Below are positions 54,951 through 64,000 of a DNA stretch of 64,000 bases, in pieces. The translations under genes and the position numbers were made by a program. The DNA is from Parasponia andersonii. Lineage: Eukaryota > Streptophyta > Magnoliopsida > Rosales > Cannabaceae. Below the pieces are notes generated by a model that was not told where the DNA came from, ran no database searches, and saw nothing but the letters and a program-made list of their open reading frames with translations. Position 1 is the first letter of the stretch; each line of letters starts with the position of its first letter. The stretch lies in the NCBI GenBank assembly GCA_002914805.1, contig JXTB01000001.1:2393022-2457021 (forward strand), given 5' to 3'.

Positions 54951-56470
54951 CTCTAGCGATCATACTTACAATAAAAGATGAAAGAACATTCTACCAATAA
55001 AGCCATGGCTGACCTTAATGAAACACCTAACTCTTAACTTAAATCATACCTCTCAGCACCTAGATGAATGAAAATCATAAGAAGATAGAAAGGCTAGAGA
55101 TGAAGAATGCTGCCAAGAGGATGAAGAATGTTGAGTTACTCATGAGGATAGAATCATTCTCTATCCAATCAATCATTGAGTAACCCTAATGCGTTAGGGT
55201 TATAGTCAACCTGATGTAACCTCTTTATGACTTCACTCCCATGGCAAACCATGGTGATATGAGATAATTTGCATAAGATTTGTCTGCTTCTATGGGGTAC
55301 TTCCAAACCCTAACTACTTTATCTAATATAGGAAATTCAAATTTGAATATAGGTGGACAATCAATTGTACCTAGACAGACACAAGAGAGTGCACTCAAAC
55401 ATCAGCTGGCAACCAAACATACCCAGAAGGGTGTTCTTAAAAAATAGTCTTCAGTCGGATAGACCTGATAGGATGCACTCGGACAATAGGGTGTACTCAG
55501 GTAGCAAGGCGCAATCAGATAGTAGCGTGTAGTCAGACAGACCCCACAGGACGCGCTCGGACAACATGGTTTATTCGGACAGTAGAATGCATATGGATAA
55601 CAACCTACAAATGGACACTCCCAGCAGAGTGCACTCAGACTTACTAGCATTATGCACCTTTGTACCAGTCTGATGATGATCTAGAGCTAACATGCAGACT
55701 TGCTGAAATAGAGGCACTCATCTAAAGGAACCCAGGGGTTCCAGCTCCTATTAAGAAGAATGCTGCTAATTATTATGTAGACTCTCTATTCGTTGATGAG
55801 ATAACCTTGGTAGAAATGCTATAATAATTTTACTTCCTAAACATAAAGATGTTTGATGGGACCATTGATCCAAATGACCATATCACCCAATACAAACAGA
55901 GAATGTTTACTGTAATCATCCCCTGTGACTTAAGGGAAGCGTGTATATGTAAAGAGTTTGGTTAGTAGCAAGAAATTAACCTAATGATTCTATTCATTCT
56001 TTTGCTCAACTAACGGATACTTTCGTAGAGCAATTCGCTAGTAACAAGAAATTAGGAAAGTAGTTAGAGGAACTTTATGGCGTAGTCCAAAGGAGAAGAG
56101 AACCTTTGCAAGACTTTTTCGGCTGCTTTAACAAGGAGAAGTTCTCCACTGCCAATTACAACCAATACACGGCTATATAAGCCTTCTATGAAAGACTCTA
56201 CCACGAGAATGACCTTTACAAAGAGCTGACTAAATATCCTTACCAAATCATAGAGGACATCCTAGCCAAAGCATGGGCACAAATCAAGTAGGAGGAGGAC
56301 AAGACCAACTATTACTATTCATCTCAATCCTACTCACAAAAGGATTCTTGAATGGACTCTAGAATAGATAGACATCAGAATAATCGAAAGGTTGAACCTT
56401 ACCCCTTCCTAGAAGAATTGAGAACAAAAGAAATAATGTACAATGACCTTTTGAAAAGGTGACAAGGCCC
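54951..56470 (+). pseudogene. Decayed gag of the second gypsy element
   Basis: The leader and N-terminal region include a degenerate repeat zone at 55430-55640 that reads Ser/Asp/Arg-rich units (SDNRVYSGSK; SDRPHRTRSDNMVYSDSR). The gag domain follows: IKMFDGTIDPNDHITQYKQR then MFTVIIPCDLREAC, SFAQLTDTFVEQFASNKKLG, REPLQDFFGCFNKEKFS and NDLYKELTKYP then ILAKAWAQIK. The blocks are in the right order with frameshifts and stops between them, so no product is possible. Confidence 0.75.
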
Positions 56471-57780
56471 TAAGATTAACCCAAGGTACTAGACTACAAT
56501 CTTTCAATCACTCCCATCGAAGTACCAGCAGTAATGAAAAGACTCGACAGCAAGATAAAATGGCCAAAGAAAATGAAGCCTGCTAACATCCAGAAAGACA
56601 TAACTAGGTGGTAAAAGTTCTATGAGGACTATGGACACTGAATGGATGAGTGCATTACCCTCAAACTTGAAGTTACCAATCTCCCAAAGCAAGGCCACCT
56701 CATAAACCTCCAGATCAACCTAAACTATCCCGATCACAAGGTCCAAATAGGAGCTAGACTTACTCCTGTATTAAAGGAGAAGTTGATAGAGTTCCTCAAA
56801 TAATACCATGATTATTTTGCATAGTTATACGCTGACATGACCGACATCGATCTATAAGTCACGATGCATAAGCTACAAATCAACCCTGATTACCCACCTA
56901 TGAAACAAAAAAGGAAGATGTTCACTGCAGAAAGGAACAAAGGTTATAAATGAAGAATTATAGTAGCTTATTGAAATAGGATCATTCTGAGAAATACACT
57001 ACCCCGACTAGATAGTAAACCTCATGGTGATGAAAAAGAAGAATGACAAGTGATAAGTTTGCATCAACTTTACAAGCTTTAATAAGGCGTGCCCCAAAAA
57101 CTCATTCCCCTTGCCCTATATTGACATGCTCATGGATGCCACGACCGAACATGAACTCCTCAGTTTCATAGACGCGTTCTCTATGTACAATCAAATCCTA
57201 ATGCATCCAGATGACCAAGAAAAGACAGCCTTCATGACTGAATGGTATATTCTACTGCAAAGTCATGTTGTTCGGCTTGAAGAATGTTGGAGCAACCTAC
57301 TAGTGACTTGTCAATAAGATATTCTCCAACATGCTTGGTAAGACAATAGAGGTCTACATAGATGACATGCTTGTGAAGTCTTTCGTCACAAAAGAGTATA
57401 TACCTACCTGGAACAGTCATTCAAGGTGCTCCAAAGGTATAATATGAAACTTAGTCCTTCTAAATTCTCTTTTGGTGTATCCTCAAGGAAATTTCCAGGA
57501 TATCTCGTAACTCGTTGAAAAATTAAGGCTAACCCAGATCAGATTCAATTCGTTCTTGGTATACCATCACCTAATTACATGAAGGATATTCAGAAACTTT
57601 GGGCAGGATTGCAGCACTCAATCGTTTCATATCTAAATCCTCAGAAATCTGTTATCTTTTCTTCAAAGCTCTGAGTAAGTCCAAATCTTTTGAATAGATA
57701 CCAGAATCCGAGGAAGTACTGAAGTAACTGAAGGAATTCTTGACTAACCCACTTCTCCTATGAAGCTGAAAGAAAGAGAA
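56471..57780 (+). pseudogene. Decayed protease/reverse transcriptase of the second gypsy element
   Basis: Reverse transcriptase is recognisable from about 56830: TDIDL and LQINPDYPPMKQKRK, then in shifting frames IDMLMDATTEHELLSFIDAF, YNQILMHPDDQEKTAFMTE, a region encoding the VYIDDMLVKS catalytic box near 57352-57380, YNMKLSPSKFSFGVSS and GRIAALNRFISKSSEICYLF. I do not find a clear protease active site upstream. Stops and frameshifts occur every few dozen codons. Confidence 0.72.
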
Positions 57781-58900
57781 ATGCTCTTCATCTACTTTGC
57801 AGTCTTTAAAATTGCAGTCAGCGTAGTCCTAATATGAGAGGAAGAAGGAAAATAATACCTAATTTACTATGTTAGCAGAACATTGCTAGATACTGAGACG
57901 AGGTATAGCCAACTAGAAAAGCTCTCACCTTAGTAGTAGTCGCAAGGAAACTCTAACTTTAGTTCCAATGCCACTCCATCATAGTACTCATTATGTTATT
58001 ACTCAAGTCTATCCTCCATAAACTAGAACTCTCTAGTTGACCAGCCAAATAGGTGGTGGAACTCAACAAATATTCAAACTACGAATCGCTCTAAAATCTC
58101 AGGTATTAGCTGATTTTATAGCTGATTTTGCTCCTAACACTCATGAAAATGCAAAAAAAGAGTTGTTATGTATGACTGAAGGAGTCCAATCTAGCATGTG
58201 AACTTTACACATGGAAGGCTCCAGTAATGTGAAAGGGAGTAGTCTAGGAATACTTCTGACCTTGCTCGAAGGAGACGTACTCAAACAATCAATACGGTGT
58301 GGAATCAAAAAGTATGAGGCCATGATAGTTGACTTAATCTAGCCAATGAAATGAACATCAAACACATCGCACTCCATATTAATTCTCAACTCGTAGTCAA
58401 CTAAATGAAAGGAAGCTGCCAAGTATGAGACAACAAAATGACCTCTTATCTTACTATAGTCAAGAACCTATAATCATCCTTCGAGGAATTTTCAATACAT
58501 CAAGTCCCAAGAGGAGACAGTGACCATGCATATGCACTCACCAACCTTGGGAGAGCCATCCAAATGCCTCAATCCAAGTCAATTCTCGTGGTCCACTTGT
58601 AGTGGCCAGCAGATTGGAAGGGTGAAGAGCACTAAATGTCTGGTCTAGTTGATGACGATTCGTGGATGACTCCAATAGTAAACTATCTCCAGCATGACTT
58701 ATTACTAGAAGATAAGAATGAAGCCCGCTGAATGAAAACCAAAGCATCACGCTTCTCCATTATCAAATAAAAACTCTACGAATAATCCTTCTTTGGTCCA
58801 CACTTAAGATACATTAACCATGCAGAGTCAAAATACATCCTTAGAGTATTTCAACTAGAAACTAGATACAAAAGAAGCGAGATATGCAGCATTCGACTAT
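57781..58900 (+). pseudogene. Decayed RNase H domains and integrase start
   Basis: The first RNase H is faint (YYVSRTLLDTETRYSQLEK in altered form, 57860-57920). The second, archaeal-type domain is clearer: LHMEGSSNVKGSSLGILLT (58200-58260) and EGDVLKQSIRCGIKKYEAMI, where the family has catalytic Asp and Glu residues that are changed or shifted here. The start of integrase follows (TPIVNYLQHDLLLEDKNEAR; KASRFSIIK; SFFGPHLRYINHAE). After about 58900 no integrase core is seen, so the end of pol appears deleted. Confidence 0.7.
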
Positions 58901-59246
58901 AAATTAACTACAATAATTTTTTTGTAATAGTAAAACCATGAGTCTTAGATTTTAATAAAATTCCTTCGAGGGACACATTTCGCATCATTTATATAGACTA
59001 CAAAGTATGAACAAAAATATACAAGTCTAAGTACAATTTTGCAAAGTTATAGGACTGAGGGATAAAGAGGAACATTAAGAAGCAACAAAGAAAGAAAAAT
59101 ACAGAAGCATAAGAAGTTATTTGTCCAAATCAAACAGCAAAAGCACAAGAAAACAAAAACATTAATGTAGAGGTTATAGTAATCTAAACATTCAAAACAT
59201 AACAAGAGAAAGATAGTTGAATCCTCACCAATATCAATAGTCTCAC

Positions 59247-60240
59247 CAATAGACATCTCTTCAACTGACATAACTATTATATCATTATTATCCTCTTCCT
59301 CTTCTTAAGGATTCTCCGTCCCTAAAAAAATGTCATAATCTAAAATATACTTCAAAGTATTCCATTCAGCAGCCTGGCCATCAAGATATTTCTTGGCCGT
59401 CTTTTCTTGAACGTGGATTTTAGTCTCCAAAGCTGACATAACCTTTTTATCTTCAAGCTCAGCATTTCAACTTTTGAGAGTTTCATTCTCATTTTAGAGA
59501 GTCTTAATTTGACTCAAGGCTTCTTGAAGAGAAGTAGAAGCTTCATCCTTTCCTCACTTAACCTCTGCAACCTTTTGGAGTTGCAAATTGGTAGCCTCAA
59601 GTTCTTCACGGGCATTCTACGCATCAGAACGATGGGTGGAATTAAGCTCGTAAGCATTAGTAAGCTGTCCTTTCAAATTTCTAATTCGCTTCTTGAAATA
59701 AACTACGCCTTGAAGACCCTAACAAAAAGAAAGAAATTAAGTAAGAAAAAAGACTTAGAAGAAAATAAGAAATCAAATATATCTCACTAAAAAAGCACAG
59801 GTCGTGACTGACCCGAAGTTGGACTCATCTTTAATCTAATCCATCCTATCATCATCATTAGGAAATAATAGTTTATCTACTTCCCCTAAAACAGGAGCCA
59901 TCACGGTAGAATAAGACCCAAATGGAAAAATGAGGCTACTATCACCTATATCCTGAATGGCAGAATTAGGAACTGGAGGAATCAGAACCTTTTGAATGGC
60001 TTTTCACAAGGTCCTTCCTTTTTTCGCCCTAGACCTATGCCGCAGAAGTTCTTTAAGAGCATCATCACTAGAGAGAAGGGCAATTTTGTCAGGTTCTGAC
60101 ATAATGTGGTATAGGTAATTATTTATGAAAAATGTCACAAAATCAAATATAAGCAGAAATACAAAAAATAAAAAAAATTTCAGAACATACAAGAGATTTT
60201 GCATCTCAACCAGTGAGTCTTCTTTCGTATGCGCCAAGTT
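59247..60240 (-). pseudogene. Antisense coiled-coil ORF of the second gypsy element
   Basis: Opposite to gag-pol and in the same relative position as the antisense gene of the first gypsy element. From the right, one exon near 60004-60110 reads MSEPDKIALLSSDDALKELL then a basic RHRSRAKKGR. A coiled-coil exon at 59320-59720 follows (IRNLKGQLTNAYELNSTHRS; NAREELEATNLQLQKVAEVK; ALSQIKTL; NAELEDKKVMSALETKI). It ends near EEMSIGETIDIGED at about 59235. An acceptor-like TTTTGTTAG lies before the coiled-coil exon near 59722. At least four in-frame stops replace residues of the coil. The globular N-terminal domain seen in the first element is not found. Confidence 0.6.
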
Positions 60241-60880
60241 TACAATTGTAAAGGTAAATAGGCACCTCGATCTTGATCAACTTTTGAGTGAGAATACAAG
60301 AACTCCAGTGACCTCTAAAGATGGTTCCAAGAATTTCTTTCTCGTACTTTTTTCTCATTTTTCTTTGTAGCTAATAAACTAATGTTTTAGTCAAAACTGA
60401 ATCAACAATAAACAAGATGGAAGGAGCCATTTATATGCTTCTCCCTTCAAAGGATTTTTAGCCAGCCTTGGGAGCTATGAACTGGCTGAAAGTTACTACT
60501 ACTTTGGCAATGAGGTGGGATTTCAGTCCAAACTTTTCTCTTTTTGTGTAATTGCCCAAAAAACTGTTTAAATCCAATTGATCTCATGCAGCTCAAGATG
60601 TTGGTGTAAGTTTGGGACTCAAATAGACCTATTTAATTTAAGCTCTAATAGACAAGGCCTAATTACAATTAACTCTTAATACAAAAAGGTTGCATTTGTA
60701 CTAACAAATATCTTGTTATCAGTTGAACTATAAACCACCTCTTATATCTTTGGGATAACGTACTAAAATGCAAGCCTTAGAATGTGACTCTATCTTGCTT
60801 GTCTTTTTCTTCAAAACATGAGTAGGACATCCCCATATACAAAGATGATGCAAATTAGATTTACGACCAGTCCACAGCTC
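60241..60880. other. Non-coding part of the second gypsy element
   Basis: Mixed composition, no gene recognised. By position it should contain the promoter and leader of the antisense ORF (minus strand). I do not see a convincing TATA box there. Confidence 0.45.
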
Positions 60881-61375
60881 ATGTGGTATCTTAGGAACAA
60901 ATTTAGATGGACCTGCCCCATACTAACAAGCAAGGCAGGCTGCATGCGGACCTGCCACATGTTCACAAGTAGCATAAAAGGCCACATGCAGACCTGCCAC
61001 ATGCTTACAAGTAGCACAGTAGGCCGCATGCGGACATGCCATCAGCCCAATGGCATGCCAAGTTGCTAAATACAGACCTAGCACCTAATGTGTGTGCGCC
61101 TACACATGGACCACATCAATCCAAGCAAATCATGCAATCTTCGCATAGACTTGTAGAATAACCGAGCATGTGGACTACAGTCCTCGACACACGAGTAAGT
61201 CTGTATGTGGACTTGCCTGTCAAAAACTCGTTTGCACATGGACCTGTGAAGTAGCGAGCACACACACTACGGTCCTTGACACACGAGCAAGTGCAAACGT
61301 GGACCTTCCTACCGCAAGCTAGCCCACATACGGGCATATGGAGTAGGCGAGCATGCAAACTACTTAGCACTAACT
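60880..61375. repeat. Degenerate tandem repeats, GC-richer part
   Basis: Copies of a ~60-bp unit containing GCATGCGGACCTGCCACATG and TTACAAGTAGCA occur near 60945, 60985 and 61027, followed by looser relatives (CACATGGACCTGTGAAGTAG; GACACACGAGCAAGT, 61190-61330). The zone is clearly richer in G+C than its surroundings. Confidence 0.7.
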
Positions 61376-61399
61376 AGTTTACACATGGGCTTAGTCCAC

Positions 61400-61433
61400 C
61401 TCCGCTATAAACAATGTTTGCACACAGACCTTA

Positions 61434-61467
<34 letters not shown>

Positions 61468-61735
61468 GAAGCATAAGTCTACACATAGACCTTGGCATCA
61501 ATCTAAATAATAATATTAATAATAGTAATACATAGGTTAGCATGTGGACCTTAGCATATATCTATATATGATGCATAGGTCCGCACACAGACCTTGGCAT
61601 CAATCTAAATAATAAAAATATTAATAATATTAATAATAGTAATACATAGGTTCACACGTGGACCTTAGCTTATATATATGATGTATAGATCTACACACGG
61701 ACCTTAGCATCAATCTAAAAAAATAATAATAATAA
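61400..61735. repeat. ~110-bp tandem repeats, AT-rich part
   Basis: Three units share CACACGGACCTTAGCAT-like cores, CATCAATCTAAATAATAA and TAATAGTAATACATAGGTT. An AT dinucleotide run (61436-61463) lies in the first. The CACA(C/T)GGACCT core also occurs in the preceding GC-richer repeats, so both zones probably derive from one family. Confidence 0.75.
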
Positions 61736-62182
61736 TAAAATAAAAATAATAAAATAATTTTTCATAATTTTGATATTTTATGATAATTTTGGTTCTTTTA
61801 TGAAAAATTCATATATGTAGCTTTTTATGAATATTTCTTGAAATTAAATTTTATAATCTTGGCTATTTGTGAAATTTTATTTTGGATAAATGGAAAAATA
61901 TCGTTTTAACCCTCAAAACAATGAAATTTAGCTAAAATTACGTCAAATACTAAGGTTTAGCACTAATCTTAGAATGATATATCCACCATAAAAAGTGGTA
62001 TTTGTTTTTGTCAAAAATAGATACATTGGTTTTTCTAGTCAAATACACCTTTCTAGTCAAATACACCCTTTAGAGCCGTTGAATAATCTCTTCGGGCCAT
62101 ATAATTCTATTCTGGCTGCATGGCATTGCAAAACTGAATACTCTTCGACTCGAAACAAATTTTGAATCAAAATGTGGGGGAT
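61736..62182. other. AT-rich stretch before the 3' LTR
   Basis: No gene. It ends in the purine tract AAAATGTGGGGGA at about 62169-62181, the likely polypurine tract. TCTAGTCAAATACACC is duplicated in tandem near 62035-62068. Confidence 0.6.
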
Positions 62183-63066
62183 AAATTGCAGTAGTAAAAA
62201 AATGACCTAATAATTGAAAGTCCAAATAAGATAGACCCATACGTCTAACAAGGCCTATCGATACTATAGTTACGCTAAAGAATAAATGGGCTCATGAGGC
62301 CCAACCCACAAAATTATCTCCAATGACCAAAGTTTAATTGACTAACCAGTTAAGGACTCTACCTATGACCCAATCGAACTATAATCAAAATGAAGGACAC
62401 AACAAATCACCATAATATCCTCAACAAAACCAAGATTTCTAATTTAGTCTGTGAAGCTAATTCATAATAAGGGGCCATGCACCAATAATTATGGAATAAG
62501 ACAAATTATCTTAAACTGTCACCAAATCATTAATTTCGGTGCACGGAAACTGCCCATCCCAATTATTATCAATTTCAAGATAAGACAATTGCTTTCAACG
62601 GGTCTGAGGAGGATTCTTATAAGTAGGAATTAAAAAAAAATACGTAAAGGGAGATTAACTCTGAATAGCTCACTCAGACTCTTGTATCCTCTCTTTCTGA
62701 TTCACACATAGTTCTCTCGTTCTTCCACTCATTTTAGAGGCTTTTGAACCTGATTCATATCAGTATTCACCCTTTAAATACTAAGATCTTAAAGCTTATC
62801 TTGGAGCCATCCGAGATACTGGTACTCTTCCATAGTCTACTATTAAGGCTATGTACCTCAATCTCCATCTCTGTTTCTTTAACTTTATTTCCATTATTTA
62901 TTTATTTGATCGTATTCATACTTTCTTAAACTACTTTCTGATTTGAGAGTCAGAGTCCTTTTAGCTGGCACCACTCTAGTATTTCCGACTAAACTCTTTC
63001 ACCTTTTTGATTTTGACGGGTTAGTAGAGGCTAAATTCTATAATTATAGAAACAAGCCTTTCTATA
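62183..63066 (+). repeat. 3' LTR of the second gypsy element
   Basis: Homologous to 54092-54930 along its length, with numerous differences, so the insertion is old. The start follows the polypurine tract. The end corresponds to the 5' LTR's final CA but reads CTATA here. Confidence 0.8.
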
Positions 63067-64000
63067 TACTATCTTTAGTTTATGTACGAGATATGTTAGT
63101 ATTTTTTTTTTACTAAGTACTGATATTTTCTACTTAGTATATACATTTATATATCGATCATTTTGCTACAATATTTAAAAAATAAACATTTATTTAAAAT
63201 GGGTCAAAATTTCATTATTTTGCTATAAAATATTAGTTTAGAAAAATAATTCTGATTTAACGAAAAATGCAATGAATAAATATTTTTTTTTTTTGAAGAT
63301 TCGATTAGGAAGAGTGCCCATGTGATTTATAATAAAAATTATTTTATCTACCGACGATTGTTGTAATAAATATTCTTGACAATTATTTGAAATATTTTGT
63401 TTATTTTTTCTCTTGATAGTTCCTAATATTGATATCTAAGCGCCTGCATTGAAGGGAATTCTTCGTAAGACTAGCAGGTGCGAAGGAAATTGTTTGTTGA
63501 AGAATCGCATGTGAAAAAAAAAAAAAAAAACACATACACCCTTGGTTTGTCAAAACTATAAATTATCAAAATTAATAACAAAACTAGTTTTGGGGCATTC
63601 TTGAATTTGAAAATTACATGATGAGGCACTTTAAACCTAAAACGTCATGGACAACTTAAAAACATTTAATGCTATTAGGTGCAAAATGGGGCAACTTTTA
63701 TACATCCGGATGAAGAAAATGAATACTTATATCTTTATACTTTGTACTTTGATAATTTATTCAGTTTATACCTTATTTTCGGTTATTATTAATATTAACT
63801 TTCAAATTAAAACTTATTCAGTTTATACCTTATTTTCGGTTATTATTAATATTAACTTTCAAATTAAAACTTATAATGAATTTATATTCTCTCTAAATTA
63901 TACACCAATTTTGATCATTAGATTTACCAATATACCTTTTTCAAAGTTTAAAGATATATATTTAAAATAATCTAAATTAAAACTAATAATTTATGACAAA
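63067..64000. other. AT-rich non-coding right edge
   Basis: No gene recognised. The part at 63140-63230 is an inverted relative of 53075-53160. A 57-bp tandem duplication lies at 63759-63873, and 63770-63960 resembles 22865-22990. Confidence 0.5.
63759..63873. repeat. 57-bp perfect tandem duplication
   Basis: Two copies with a 57-bp step (TCAGTTTATACCTTATTTTC at 63761 and 63818). The sequence is open as a translated frame across both copies, but it lies in an AT-rich dispersed repeat and shows no protein homology. Confidence 0.88.

Larger units (their letters stand above)
53954..63066 (+). mobile_element. Second Ty3/gypsy Tat-lineage element, heavily decayed, plus strand
   Basis: Direct repeats at about 54092-54930 and 62183-63066 are LTRs. 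The 5' LTR is followed at once by TTTGGCACCCACTGTGGG, a primer-site region usual in Tat elements. Gag, reverse transcriptase, two RNase H regions and the start of integrase follow on the plus strand, then an antisense coiled-coil ORF, a tandem repeat zone, a GTGGGGGA polypurine tract and the 3' LTR. Stops are dense throughout. The catalytic core of integrase is not found. Confidence 0.85.

Noticed and set aside
61078-61370. Cys-rich minus-strand frames that look like a small secreted Cys-rich protein.
   Set aside because: The Cys pattern repeats with the ~60-bp tandem repeat unit and has no signal peptide.
1-64000. tRNA and rRNA genes.
   Set aside because: I looked for tRNA box A/B pairs and rRNA-like stretches by eye and found none that fold convincingly; a tRNAscan run would settle it.

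Overview
The window is plant nuclear DNA, almost certainly from a eudicot. It is AT-rich, has intron-containing genes with GT-AG borders, and is dominated by LTR retrotransposons and DNA transposons. The only gene that reads as intact is a six-exon KDEL receptor (ERD2 family) on the minus strand at 38494-41396. The species cannot be fixed from the sequence alone. One run of 138 Ns (5686-5823) shows that this is a draft assembly.

Layout. 1-11250: one exon of an ABCC-type (MRP) transporter gene on the minus strand, split by a 10.58-kb Ty3/gypsy element of the Tat lineage (476-11055, minus) with a matching 5-bp target duplication (CCCAC). Between its integrase and 3' LTR this element carries a spliced gene in the opposite orientation, with its own TATA-like box and a probable 5'-UTR intron. 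11948-12041: a near-perfect hairpin. 13907-19862: a decayed CACTA (En/Spm) transposon with TNP2-type and Transposase_24-type genes and a clear right terminus, but no recognisable left terminus. 20990-22850: a probable non-autonomous inverted-repeat element. 26854-35781: a Ty1/copia element with 1.3-kb LTRs, a PBS, a gag-pol with several stops and lost catalytic residues, and an extra sense-strand ORF between pol and the 3' LTR.

38494-41396 is the KDEL receptor gene. 44244-47698 is the wreck of a second copia element that also keeps pieces of a post-pol ORF. 48525-52250 (minus) is a decayed hAT-like gene of the ZMYM1/DUF4371 type, partly duplicated, with a 1565-bp solo LTR inserted (target duplication AACAA). 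53954-63066 is a second Tat-lineage gypsy element on the plus strand, heavily decayed. It also carries an antisense coiled-coil ORF, followed by a satellite-like tandem repeat zone before its 3' LTR.

The recurring theme is accessory genes inside retrotransposons. Both gypsy elements carry an antisense ORF in the same relative position, and both copia elements carry a sense ORF after pol. Most in-frame stops seen in these genes are of the kind produced by C-to-T changes (CAA, CAG or CGA codons), as expected of old, methylated repeats. The KDEL receptor is the only gene expected to make a functional protein. Domain family names are from my own recognition of motifs; no database search was run.
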